Shown: positions 35,297-43,572 of the stretch, in pieces | Numbering within the stretch: position 1 is the stretch's first letter | How the letters are laid out: each line of letters starts with the position of its first letter | Source: Streptomyces diastatochromogenes | Lineage (GTDB): Bacteria > Actinomycetota > Actinomycetes > Streptomycetales > Streptomycetaceae | Direction of reading: 5' to 3' | NCBI RefSeq assembly: GCF_002242805.1 | Contig: NZ_MCGQ01000030.1 | Coordinates: forward strand, 1 to 64,000 | Length of the DNA: 64,000 nt | Program-made: the position numbers and the translations under genes | The notes under the pieces: generated by a model | The model's database searches: none | The model's input: only the letters and a program-made list of their open reading frames with translations | What the model was told of the DNA's origin: nothing

Positions 35297-35504
35297 AGGG
35301 ACCCCTCGGATGACGGGAACACTAGCCCCGGCCGGCCTGACACGAAAAACGATTAAGGGCCGGGCAGCCGGCGGGCGGGGGATCCTGTGACATGCAGGTG
35401 GAGACGCTTGACGGCGCACCGCGCGGCTGGTCGCGGACGACGCCCGGTCGTCGGCTGACCTGGCCGACTGACGCGTCCGAGCCCCCGCGGTACGCCGAGT
35501 CGGC

Positions 35505-36545
35505 TCAGCCCCTTCCGGCCCCACCGGGCGGAGCCGTCGTACCGCGGACGACGAGGCGGGGCGGGATGACGTTCTCGCCGTCCGGTACGTCCTCGCCGTC
35601 CAGGCGGGCGATGGCGCGGCCGACGGCGAGTTGCGCGATGCGAGGGATGTCCTGGGCGACGGTGGTCAGGTCGATGTGGGCGAGGCGGGCCAGGCGGGTG
35701 TCGTCGAACCCGACCACCGAGATCTCGTCGGGGACGGTGACACCGGCCCGCAGGAAGGTGTCGAGGACCCCGGTCGCGCAACGGTCGTTGAAGGCGAGGA
35801 CCGCGCTCGGCCGGGGCGCTTCGGCGAGCAGGGTGCGGGCGGCCCGGGCGCCGTCCTCCTCGGTGAGCCCGCCGGGCAGGACGCGGACGTGGTCGGCGAG
35901 GCCGTGGCGGTTCATCGCGGTGCGGTAGCCGCGACGGCGGTCGGCGGCGCCGGGCGCCCGTCCGCCGTCGATGTGGACGATGGCGCGGTGTCCGAGCGCC
36001 ACCAGGTGCTCGACGGCCTGGCGGGCGCCCTCGTCGTCGGCGCTGCGGACGACGTCCACGCCCGGTGGGGCGGGCCGGAGCCGGCGGGCCACCGAGACGA
36101 CCGGGACCTGGGCGCCGAGTTCCGCCAGCCGGGCGGCCGGGACCTCGGGGCCGAGCAGGATGAGGGCCTCGCACCGGTCGGCGAGCAGCGCCTCCACGGC
36201 CTGCCGCTCGCCGCGGGACGGTGCGACCGCGCTGAGGGCCACCTGGTAGCCGGCGGGCTCGGCGGCGGCGTAGATGCCCTCCACCAGGTCGGTGTGGAAG
36301 GGATGGCGCAGCCCGAACTGCACGCCGAGCAGGCGCGAGCGGCTGCTGCGCAGCAGCCTGGCCCGGGTGTCGGGCCGGTAGCCGATCTCCTCGGCGGCCC
36401 TGAGGACCCGCTCGCGGGTGGCGTCGCTCGCGCCGTAGGCACCGCGCATCACGATGGAGACCAGCGCGACGGACACGCCCGCGCGTGCCGCGACATGGGC
36501 CAGGGTCGGCCGCTTCCCGTCGGGGACCGCGGGGGTGGCTGGCAC
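35505..36545 (-). CDS. LacI-family transcriptional regulator
   Basis: This 346-residue repressor has an N-terminal helix-turn-helix (TLAHVAARAGVSVALVSIVM), hinge helix (RARLLRSSRSRLLGVQF) and a periplasmic-binding-like effector domain ending VVGFDDTRLARLAHIDLTTV. It diverges from a hydroxypyruvate isomerase-like / Gfo-Idh-MocA dehydrogenase operon. The intergenic region holds a perfect 16-bp palindrome and a related half-site, so it very likely represses that operon and itself, with a sugar or cyclitol as inducer. Confidence 0.94.
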   Translation of the reverse strand: MPATPAVPDGKRPTLAHVAARAGVSVALVSIVMRGAYGASDATRERVLRAAEEIGYRPDTRARLLRSSRSRLLGVQFGLRHPFHTDLVEGIYAAAEPAGYQVALSAVAPSRGERQAVEALLADRCEALILLGPEVPAARLAELGAQVPVVSVARRLRPAPPGVDVVRSADDEGARQAVEHLVALGHRAIVHIDGGRAPGAADRRRGYRTAMNRHGLADHVRVLPGGLTEEDGARAARTLLAEAPRPSAVLAFNDRCATGVLDTFLRAGVTVPDEISVVGFDDTRLARLAHIDLTTVAQDIPRIAQLAVGRAIARLDGEDVPDGENVIPPRLVVRGTTAPPGGAGRG

Positions 36546-36616
36546 GGCTGTCCTCCCTGTCGAGCCGGTCGAGGTGTCCTTCCCGGCGAGGATCGTAGCT
36601 GCTCCGAGGGTACTGC

Positions 36617-36627
36617 AACGTTCTAGA
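36617..36627. promoter_or_regulatory. Half-site of the LacI operator near the repressor gene
   Basis: AACGTTCTAGA (36617-36627) matches the right 11 bases of the full operator at 36688-36703. It lies about 70 bp from the LacI start codon, suggesting a second, weaker binding site and possibly looping over 71 bp. Confidence 0.55.
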
Positions 36628-36645
36628 CGTACGCCCTGCGAAGGC

Positions 36646-36703
36646 TTGACACAGGGGGCGAGTGGCTGGCGTACTGCTGCCCCACCGTCTAGAACGTTCT
36701 AGA
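36646..36703 (+). promoter_or_regulatory. Promoter -35 and perfect 16-bp LacI operator upstream of the isomerase operon
   Basis: TTGACA (36646-36651) is a consensus -35; a weak -10 (around 36669-36677, GCGTACTGC) follows. TCTAGAACGTTCTAGA (36688-36703) is a perfect palindrome with the central CG usual in LacI-family operators. Its place just downstream of the promoter fits repression by roadblock. Confidence 0.75.
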
Positions 36704-36761
36704 TGCTCCGAGCCCCCGGAAATGTCGGAGCCTCCAGAACCTGAGTAGAGGACGAGCAGCC

Positions 36762-37547
36762 ATGTACACGTTGGCAGTCTGTGCCGAGATGGTCTTCCGG
36801 GACCTGCCGATCGAGGACCGGGCGCGGCGCATCCACGACGCCGGCTTCCAGGTCGAGATCTGGGACTGGAGCCGGCACGATCTCGACGCGCTCGCGCGGA
36901 CCCCGGCCGAGTTCTCGTCGATGACGGGCTACCTCCGCGGGAACCTCACCGACGAGGCCGGCGCGGCCGAACTGCTGCGCACCGCCGAGGAGTCGGTCAA
37001 GGCGGCCGAGCAGCTGGGCTGCCCCCGGCTGAACCTGCACGGCACCGGACTGGACGGCGCGGGTCTGCCGGTGGTGCCGGTGACCGGCGAGGCCACGGGC
37101 CCGATGTGGATCGCCGCTCACCGCACCCTGACCCGCCTCGCCGAGCTGGGCGAGAGCGCGGGAGTCACCTTCACCCTGGAGAACCTCAACACCGCCACCG
37201 ACCACCCCGGCGTCCCCTTCGCCCGCGCCGCCGACACGCTCGCCCTGGTCGCGGCCGTGGACCGGCCCGGCCTGCGCATGAACCTGGACCTCTACCACGC
37301 CCAGATCGGCGAGGGGAACCTCATCGAACTGGTGCGCCGGGCCCACGGTCTCGGCCTGATCGGCGAGATCCAGGTGGCGGACGTACCCGGCCGCCAGGAG
37401 CCCGGCACCGGCGAGATCAACTACCCGGCCGTCGCCCGCGCCCTGGCGGACCTCGGCTACGACGGCACGGTCGCGATGGAGGCATGGGCCCGCGACGACG
37501 ACAGCGAGCGCGCCATGGCCCGCTTCCGCACCGCGTTCACCCTCTGA
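36762..37547 (+). CDS. Hydroxypyruvate isomerase-like sugar-phosphate-isomerase/epimerase family protein
   Basis: This 261-residue TIM barrel of the AP_endonuc_2/IolE-Hyi superfamily starts MYTLAVCAEMVFRDLPIEDR. Metal-binding Glu residues are probable in FTLENLN and in the C-terminal VAMEAWA, with His in NLDLYHAQIGEGNL and LNLHGTG. The pattern is closest to Hyi/OtnI hydroxypyruvate isomerases, but related enzymes act on keto-inositols. It is the first structural gene after the LacI operator, with 53 bp to the dehydrogenase gene. I infer catabolism of a sugar acid or cyclitol. Confidence 0.85.
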   Translation: MYTLAVCAEMVFRDLPIEDRARRIHDAGFQVEIWDWSRHDLDALARTPAEFSSMTGYLRGNLTDEAGAAELLRTAEESVKAAEQLGCPRLNLHGTGLDGAGLPVVPVTGEATGPMWIAAHRTLTRLAELGESAGVTFTLENLNTATDHPGVPFARAADTLALVAAVDRPGLRMNLDLYHAQIGEGNLIELVRRAHGLGLIGEIQVADVPGRQEPGTGEINYPAVARALADLGYDGTVAMEAWARDDDSERAMARFRTAFTL

Positions 37548-37600
37548 CCACACGCCCAAAAAACCTGCCCCGGCCCCCCACGGACGTACGGAGAACCCGC

Positions 37601-38638
37601 ATGACCACCCAACAGCCCCTCGCCGTCGGCCTCATCGGCGCGGGCCGCATGGGCTCCTTCCACGCCGAGACCCTCGCCCGCCGCCTGCCCGGCGTCCGCC
37701 TCGCCGCGGTCGCCGACCCGGCCCTGGGCGCGGCGCGATGCCTGACCGACCGGCTCGGCTGCCCCACGGCGTACACCGAGATCGGCGAGTTGCTCGCGGA
37801 TCCGGAGGTCGACGCGGTGGTGATCGCCACGCCGGCCCGCACCCACGCCGACCTGGTCGAGGCCGCGGCGCGGGCGGGCAAGGCCGTCTACTGCGAGAAG
37901 CCGATGGCCACCACCCTCGCGGACGCCGACCGTGCCATCGCGGCCGCCGCCGCGGCGGGCGTACCGCTCCAGGTCGGCTTCAACCGGCGCTACGACGCCG
38001 GGTTCCGCGCCGCGCACGAGAAGGTGGCCGCGGGCGCGATCGGCACCCCGCACCTGCTGCGCTCGCTCACCCGCGACCCGAAACTGGCCGACCCGGCGCC
38101 CATCCCGCCGTGGACGATCTTCCTGGAGACCCTCATCCACGACTTCGACACCCTGCGCTACCTCAATCCGGGTGCCGAGCCGGCGGAGGTCTTCGCGTGG
38201 GCCGACGCCCTGGTCCGCCCCGACTTCAAGGACCGCGGCCTGCTGGACACCGCCGTCGTCACGATCCGCTTCGACAACGGGGCCCTCGCCACCGCGGAGG
38301 CCAGCTTCCAGGCGGTGTACGGCTACGACGTGCGCGGCGAGGTCTTCGGCTCGGCGGGCATGCTGACGCTGGGCGACATCCGGCGCACCCATCTGACCTC
38401 CTACGGCGCGGAGGGCATCGCCGCCGAGTGCGTCACCTACGACCAGGACCTGTTCCACGACGCGTACGTCGCCGAACTCGCCGACTTCGCCGACAGCGTC
38501 CGCAGCGCCCGCACCCCGACGGCCACCGGAGAGGACGCCCGCGCAGCCCTGACGATCGCGCTGGCGGCCGTGCGGTCGGTGCAGGAGGGGGCGCCGGTAC
38601 ATCTCAAGGACAGCCGTCTTGGACACACTGGCACCTGA
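37601..38638 (+). CDS. Gfo/Idh/MocA-family NAD-dependent dehydrogenase (inositol 2-dehydrogenase-like)
   Basis: This 345-residue oxidoreductase has an N-terminal Rossmann domain (VGLIGAGRMGSFHAETLA) and the family EKP signature (VYCEKPMATTLADAD), where Lys is catalytic. A C-terminal alpha/beta domain follows, with the histidine in LIHDFDTLRYL. The overall pattern resembles IolG inositol or sugar dehydrogenases. GGAG precedes ATG 37601. It follows the isomerase-like gene and probably shares the LacI-regulated transcript. Confidence 0.92.
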   Translation: MTTQQPLAVGLIGAGRMGSFHAETLARRLPGVRLAAVADPALGAARCLTDRLGCPTAYTEIGELLADPEVDAVVIATPARTHADLVEAAARAGKAVYCEKPMATTLADADRAIAAAAAAGVPLQVGFNRRYDAGFRAAHEKVAAGAIGTPHLLRSLTRDPKLADPAPIPPWTIFLETLIHDFDTLRYLNPGAEPAEVFAWADALVRPDFKDRGLLDTAVVTIRFDNGALATAEASFQAVYGYDVRGEVFGSAGMLTLGDIRRTHLTSYGAEGIAAECVTYDQDLFHDAYVAELADFADSVRSARTPTATGEDARAALTIALAAVRSVQEGAPVHLKDSRLGHTGT

Positions 38639-38700
38639 CCGGTACCAGCGGCACCCGACCGCTACCGACGGCAGCGCCTCGTCGAGAACGGAGTGCATCG

Positions 38701-39594
38701 ATGCGCAGTGGCATGTTCGAGGTCGACCACGCCGAGCTGTACCACGAGATCCGCGGCGGCGGGCCGGCGCTGCTGCTCATCAGCGGGGCAGGCGGCGATG
38801 CCGGGTACTACAGCGCCGTCGCCGACGAACTGGCGGACGCGTTCACGGTCATCACCTACGACCGGCGAGGCAACTCCCGCAGCACCGGGCGGAACGGTAC
38901 GCCCATGCGGCTCGCGCAGCAGGCGGCCGACGCCCGCGAGCTGGTCGAGGGACTGGCCGGCGGCCGGGCGCTGGTGTTCGGCAACAGCGGCGGCGCGATC
39001 ATCGGGCTCACGCTGGCCGCCTCGTATCCCGAGGTGGTGTCGGGGCTGATCGCGCACGAGCCGCCCGCGGTGAACGTCCTGCCCGCCGACGATCCGGCGC
39101 GGGGCTTCTTCCCGGAGCTGGCCGCGCTCTACGCGGAGGGCGGCGGCCCGGCGGCGGGCCGCCGGTTCGCGCAGACGGTGCGCGGTGAGGGGACGTATCG
39201 CTGGCCGGACGACCTGTGGCAGCGGTTCCTCGCCAACCAGGAGCACCTCTTCGGATCCGAGTGGCCGGGCTTCGCCGCCTTCCGGCCCGACGAGGCCGCG
39301 CTGAAGTCGGCGCCCTTCCCGATCGTGCTCGGCGCCGGTGCTGAGGACCGCGGGTTGTACTACGCGCGGCCCTCCGTCGAGATCGCCCGCCGGATCGGTG
39401 CACCCTGGACCGAATTCCCCGGCATCCACATGGAGTTCCTCCGCAACCCGGTGGCGTTCGCCGCCGCGCTGCGGACACTGGCGACCCATATGCACACCGG
39501 TGGGGGCCGGGTGCCCGAGCTGTGGGAGGTCAGTCCACCGGCACCGCGTCCGGCAGGCCCAGCGCCGCGGACACCTGGCGCCAGATGGCCGTGA
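38701..39594 (+). CDS. Alpha/beta hydrolase
   Basis: This 297-residue alpha/beta-hydrolase-fold protein has the oxyanion strand LLLISGAGGDAGYYSAVADE, the nucleophile elbow GNSGGAI, an acidic residue after the strand ending VLGAGAEDRG, and the histidine in FPGIHMEFLRNP. Small esters or lactones are plausible substrates. The last ~20 residues are Pro-rich and overlap the convergent TetR gene by 65 bp. GGAG lies 7 nt before ATG 38701. It may belong to the LacI-controlled operon (62 bp gap). Confidence 0.88.
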   Translation: MRSGMFEVDHAELYHEIRGGGPALLLISGAGGDAGYYSAVADELADAFTVITYDRRGNSRSTGRNGTPMRLAQQAADARELVEGLAGGRALVFGNSGGAIIGLTLAASYPEVVSGLIAHEPPAVNVLPADDPARGFFPELAALYAEGGGPAAGRRFAQTVRGEGTYRWPDDLWQRFLANQEHLFGSEWPGFAAFRPDEAALKSAPFPIVLGAGAEDRGLYYARPSVEIARRIGAPWTEFPGIHMEFLRNPVAFAAALRTLATHMHTGGGRVPELWEVSPPAPRPAGPAPRTPGARWP

Positions 39595-40141
39595 GGGCGC
39601 TGTCCAGTGTCACCGTCGGGTCGCGGAGCATGAGGCGGATGCCGTAGCCGTCGCTCAGGGACAGGACGAGGGTGCTGAGCGCGTCGACGTCGGTCGGGGT
39701 GAACTCGCCGGACGCGATGCCGCGTCGTACCGCGTCGGCCACCCAGGTGTGCAGCTGCGCGTACAGGTCCACGGCGAAGGCCCGGGTGGTCTCGTCGCGC
39801 AGGGCCCGGGCCCACAGTTCCTGCCACAGCCGCCAGTCCTGGCGCAGTTCGGGATCGGTGGGCAGCAGGCTGCGCAGGATGCGGGCCAGGACGACCGCCG
39901 CCGGCGCGGTCTCCACGTCGCGGTCGACGTCGACGGCGGTGTGGGCGAACGAGTGGGTCATCGCCTCGGTGAACAGCTTCTCGCGCGTGTCGAAGTGGTA
40001 GTGCAACAGCGCCGTCGACACACCGGCCCGCTCGGCGACCATGCGCATGCGGATCTTCTCGAAGCCGATCTCGGCGATGACCTCGCACGCCGCGGTCAGG
40101 ATGCGCTCGCGTGTGTCGGCCGTGCGCACCTTCGTGGACAC
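39530..40141 (-). CDS. TetR-family regulator, probable controller of the amine/acyl-CoA divergon
   Basis: This 203-residue repressor has a TetR helix-turn-helix (ILTAACEVIAEIGFEKIRMR, then AERAGVSTALLHYHFDTREK) and a helical ligand domain of BetI/TetR_C_6 type (LWQELWARALRDETTRAFAV, then LDALSTLVLSLSDGYGI-like helices). GTG 40141 has GAGGGGAG about 9 nt upstream. It lies 47 bp after the 3-hydroxyacyl-CoA dehydrogenase stop and is probably the last gene of the leftward operon. BetI-type TetR proteins often answer to choline or polyamine-like ligands, which suits the linked transporter. Confidence 0.88.
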   Translation of the reverse strand: MSTKVRTADTRERILTAACEVIAEIGFEKIRMRMVAERAGVSTALLHYHFDTREKLFTEAMTHSFAHTAVDVDRDVETAPAAVVLARILRSLLPTDPELRQDWRLWQELWARALRDETTRAFAVDLYAQLHTWVADAVRRGIASGEFTPTDVDALSTLVLSLSDGYGIRLMLRDPTVTLDSALTAIWRQVSAALGLPDAVPVD

Positions 40142-40188
40142 CCTGCGGCTCCCCTCGTTCGGTGGTCGTACGCCGTGACCATCTTCCC

Positions 40189-41091
40189 TCACCGCGGCCT
40201 CGCCGGTGTCGCCGTCTCACGCTGCGGCTCATCCTCGTACACGTGGAAGCCCCGGCCGGACTTCCGCCCCAGCAGGCCGGCCTCCACCATCCGGGACAGC
40301 AGAGGCGGGGGCGAGTAGTGCGGCTCGCGGAACTCGGCGTACAGCGATTCCGCGATGGCGTGGGTGGTGTCCAGGCCGATCAGGTCCGTCAGGGCCAGCG
40401 GGCCGAGCGGGTGCGCACAGCCGAGGACCATCCCGCGGTCCACGTCCTCGGCGGTCGCGCTGCCCGACTCCACCATGCGGACGGCGGCCAGCAGGTACGG
40501 GACGAGGAGCGCGTTGACGATGAATCCGGCCTTGTCCCGGGTCCGTACGACCTCCTTGCCGAGGGTGCCGGTCACGAAGGCCTCGGCCCGTGCCGTCGTG
40601 GGGGGCGAGGTCAGCAGCGACGGGACGAGTTCGACGAGCCGCAGGACCGGTACGGGGTTGAAGAAGTGCACGCCGACGACGCGGTCGGGGCGGCTGGTCG
40701 CGGTGGCGAGCCGGATGACCGGGATGGCGGAGGTGTTGGTCGCGAGGATCGTGTGGTCGCCGGTGATCACGGAGTCGAGGCGGGTGAAGACGCCGAGTTT
40801 GAGGTTCTCGTCCTCCGGCACCGCCTCGATCACCAGGTCGTGGTCGTGCAGCGCTTCGATCTGGTCGACCACGGTGATCCGCGCCGCTGCGGCCTCGCGA
40901 CGTTCCGCGCCGAGCCTGCCGTGTGCGACGGCCCGGTCGAGCGAGCGGGTGATGCGCAGCAGGCCCGCACGGGCCGCCTCCGCGTCGCGTTCGACGACCG
41001 TCACCGGCACGTCGGAGCGTGCGCAGACCTCCGCGATGCCGGCGCCCATCAGGCCGCAGCCGACGACTCCGACGCGCTCGATGTCGGTCAT
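40189..41091 (-). CDS. 3-hydroxybutyryl-CoA dehydrogenase family protein
   Basis: This 300-residue NAD-dependent 3-hydroxyacyl-CoA dehydrogenase has the Rossmann motif VGVVGCGLMGAGIAEVCA, the catalytic His region GVHFFNPVPVLRLVELV and the C-terminal dimerisation domain (GFIVNALLVPYLLAAVRM, LGPLALTDLIGLDT). The length equals that of single-domain Hbd/PaaH enzymes. In this operon it would oxidise the 3-hydroxyacyl-CoA made after dehydrogenation; no enoyl-CoA hydratase is encoded nearby, so that step must come from elsewhere. Confidence 0.92.
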   Translation of the reverse strand: MTDIERVGVVGCGLMGAGIAEVCARSDVPVTVVERDAEAARAGLLRITRSLDRAVAHGRLGAERREAAAARITVVDQIEALHDHDLVIEAVPEDENLKLGVFTRLDSVITGDHTILATNTSAIPVIRLATATSRPDRVVGVHFFNPVPVLRLVELVPSLLTSPPTTARAEAFVTGTLGKEVVRTRDKAGFIVNALLVPYLLAAVRMVESGSATAEDVDRGMVLGCAHPLGPLALTDLIGLDTTHAIAESLYAEFREPHYSPPPLLSRMVEAGLLGRKSGRGFHVYEDEPQRETATPARPR

Positions 41092-41152
41092 CCGTCTTCC
41101 TCTCCCATCAGTGGTGACCTTCAGTGGCGAAATGCGGGGGCGATATGGAGCG

Positions 41153-42325
41153 TCATGCGGCGGGCAGGTCCAGAACCCCCGTGCCGCGCCTGACGAGTTC
41201 GTTGGCGATGATCAGCCGCTGGATCTCGGAGGTGCCCTCCCAGATCCGGTCGACGCGCAGCTCGCGGTAGAGCCGTTCGACGGCGTAGGAGCGGTCGTAG
41301 CCGCGGCCACCGTGGATCTGCAGGCAGCGGTCGATCACGCGGCCCGAGGCCTCGCTCGCCGAGAGCTTGGCGATGGCCGCCTTGGCGTGCAGGCGTTTGC
41401 GGTCCTCGGCCGGGGCCTGGTCGATCTCCCACGCGACCTGGTGGGTGTAGGCGCGGTTGACGGCGATGTCGACGGCGCTGTCCGCGAGCATGCCCTGGAT
41501 CAGCTGGTACGACGCGATCGGCGCCCCGAACTGCTCCCGCTCCACCGCCCAGTCACGCGCCAGTTGCAGGGCGCGCTCGGCCGCACCCGTCGTGCGTGCC
41601 GCGATCATCAGGCGCTCCTCGGTGAACCACGAGCGCGTGATGTCGTAGCCCTCGCCGATGCCGCCGAGCACGGCGTCCTCGCCGACCTGGACGTCGGTGA
41701 AGGTGAACTCGGGGTGCTCGTAGACGAAGGTGTGCATGAAGCGCGGTACGCGCGTCATCTCGATGCCGGGGGTGTCCTTGTCGACGAGGAAGAGCGTGGG
41801 CGCGCGGTCCGGTCCCGCCGCGGCGAGCACGATCATGAAGTCGGCGTGGTCGCCGACGGTGACGAACCACTTCTCGCCGTCGAGCACCCAGCCGTGGTCG
41901 TTCTTCGTGGCCGTGGTGGCCAGGTTCTGCGGGTCGGAGCCCGCGCCGGGCTCGGTGACGGCGTAGCAGTCGCGCCGCTCGCCCTTGATGACGGGGACGA
42001 GGAAGCGCTCGCGCTGCTCGGGGGTGCAGAACCTGAGGGCGTTGGCGGGGCGCCACACCATGTCCCACAGGGCGCCGGTGAGCCGGCCCAGTTCCTCCTG
42101 CACGGTGACCTGCTCGGCGATGGTGAGTCCGGCGCCGCCCCACTCGGCCGGCATGTTCACGGCCTGGAGTCCGGCGTCGAGCACCGCGTCGCGGATCTTG
42201 GCGTGGGCGCTCGCGGGGAGGCCGTTGTCCTCCTCGCACTGCAGCTCGTAGGCGGTGATGAAGTCGGTGAGGGCGCGCGCGTCGGCCTTCAGCTGGGCCT
42301 GGCGCGGGGTGAGGCGGAAGTCCAT
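41153..42325 (-). CDS. Acyl-CoA dehydrogenase (paralogue 1)
   Basis: This 390-residue flavoprotein has acyl-CoA dehydrogenase motifs: YAVTEPGAGSDPQNL (FAD/substrate loop), EREQFGAPIASYQLIQGMLA, LQIHGGRGYDRSYAVERLYR and RIWEGTSEIQRL with the conserved catalytic-base Glu. It is very close to the next protein of the operon, so a duplication is evident. It should introduce an alpha-beta double bond into a specific acyl-CoA; the chain cannot be deduced. Electrons may pass to the operon's ferredoxin/flavoprotein instead of, or besides, ETF. Confidence 0.93.
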   Translation of the reverse strand: MDFRLTPRQAQLKADARALTDFITAYELQCEEDNGLPASAHAKIRDAVLDAGLQAVNMPAEWGGAGLTIAEQVTVQEELGRLTGALWDMVWRPANALRFCTPEQRERFLVPVIKGERRDCYAVTEPGAGSDPQNLATTATKNDHGWVLDGEKWFVTVGDHADFMIVLAAAGPDRAPTLFLVDKDTPGIEMTRVPRFMHTFVYEHPEFTFTDVQVGEDAVLGGIGEGYDITRSWFTEERLMIAARTTGAAERALQLARDWAVEREQFGAPIASYQLIQGMLADSAVDIAVNRAYTHQVAWEIDQAPAEDRKRLHAKAAIAKLSASEASGRVIDRCLQIHGGRGYDRSYAVERLYRELRVDRIWEGTSEIQRLIIANELVRRGTGVLDLPAA

Positions 42326-42362
42326 GGAAGTCCTCGCTGTGGGGTGATCGGGGTGGGCGGTT

Positions 42363-43535
42363 TCAGTGGACGGGCAGGGCGAGGGCGCGGGTGCCGCGCT
42401 TGATCAGCTCGTTGGCGATGATCAGCCGCTGGATCTCGGAGGTGCCCTCCCAGATCCGGTCGACGCGCAGCTCGCGGTACATGCGCTCGACGGCGTACGA
42501 GCGGTCGTAGCCGCGGCCGCCGAAGATCTGCAGACAGCGGTCGGCGACCCGGCCTGCTGCCTCGCTGGCGGCGAGCTTGGCGGTGGAGGCCTTGGCGTGC
42601 AGTGTCTTGCGGTCGGTGTGCGGCTGGTCGGCTTCCCAGGCGACCTGGTGGGTGTAGGCACGGTTGACGGCGATGTCGACGGCGCAGTCGGCGAGCATGC
42701 CCTGGATCAGCTGGTACGACGCGATCGGCGCCCCGAACTGCTCCCGCTCCACCGCCCAGTCACGCGCCAGCTCCAGGGCGCGCTCGGCCGCGCCGACGGT
42801 GCGTGCCGCGATCATCAGGCGTTCGTCGGTGAACCATTCCTTGGTCAGCTCGTAGCCGTTGCCGACGCCGCCGAGGACGTCCTCGTCGGCCACGAAGACG
42901 TTGGTGAAGGTGAACTCGGGATGCCCATTGACCGCGGAGTGCATGAAGCGCGGGACCCGTGTCATCTCGACTCCTGGTGCGGCCTTGTCCACGAAGAACA
43001 GCGTGGGCTGCCGCTCGGGGCCGGCGTCCGCCTGCACCAGCAGGAAGTCGGCGATGTCTCCGCAGGTGACGAACCACTTCTCCCCGTTGAGCAGCCAGCC
43101 TCCGTCGGTGCGGGTGGCTGTGGAGGTGCCGGCGGACGGGTCCGAGCCCGCGCCCGGCTCGGTGACGGCGAACGCGTCGAACTTCTCCGCGCGGATCACC
43201 GGCAGTAGGTACTTCTCGCGCTGCCGCTCGTCGCCGTACGCCAGGACGTTGGCGGGTCGCCAGGGGATGTCCCAGAGGCAGTTGGTGACCTTGCCGAACT
43301 CCTCCTCGACGATGACCTGGTCGAGGAGGCTGAGGCCGGCGCCGCCCCACTCGGCGGGCATGTTGATGGCGTAGACACCGGCGTCCATGGCGGCGCGGGT
43401 CAGTTCGGTGACGAGCTGCTGCGGCAGGGGGCCGCCGGCCTGCTCGGACTGGTCCTCGTAGCGCATGAGCAGGCGCGCGTACTCGGCGGCGCGGTGCTTC
43501 AGGTCGACCTGTTCGGGGGTGTAGCGCATGTCCAT
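42363..43535 (-). CDS. Acyl-CoA dehydrogenase (paralogue 2)
   Basis: This 390-residue paralogue of the neighbouring dehydrogenase has the same length and motifs (FAVTEPGAGSDPSAG, EREQFGAPIASYQLIQGMLA, LQIFGGRGYDRSYAVERMYR, RIWEGTSEIQRL). The two may form a heterotetramer, as known for steroid-chain ACADs of actinomycetes, but both keep the catalytic Glu here, so two enzymes for successive or related substrates are equally possible. It is transcribed between the ADP-forming synthetase (37 bp) and paralogue 1 (37 bp). Confidence 0.93.
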   Translation of the reverse strand: MDMRYTPEQVDLKHRAAEYARLLMRYEDQSEQAGGPLPQQLVTELTRAAMDAGVYAINMPAEWGGAGLSLLDQVIVEEEFGKVTNCLWDIPWRPANVLAYGDERQREKYLLPVIRAEKFDAFAVTEPGAGSDPSAGTSTATRTDGGWLLNGEKWFVTCGDIADFLLVQADAGPERQPTLFFVDKAAPGVEMTRVPRFMHSAVNGHPEFTFTNVFVADEDVLGGVGNGYELTKEWFTDERLMIAARTVGAAERALELARDWAVEREQFGAPIASYQLIQGMLADCAVDIAVNRAYTHQVAWEADQPHTDRKTLHAKASTAKLAASEAAGRVADRCLQIFGGRGYDRSYAVERMYRELRVDRIWEGTSEIQRLIIANELIKRGTRALALPVH

Positions 43536-43572
43536 GGGGGCCTCTTCGGTCGGTGGGCGGCGTGCGGGTGGG

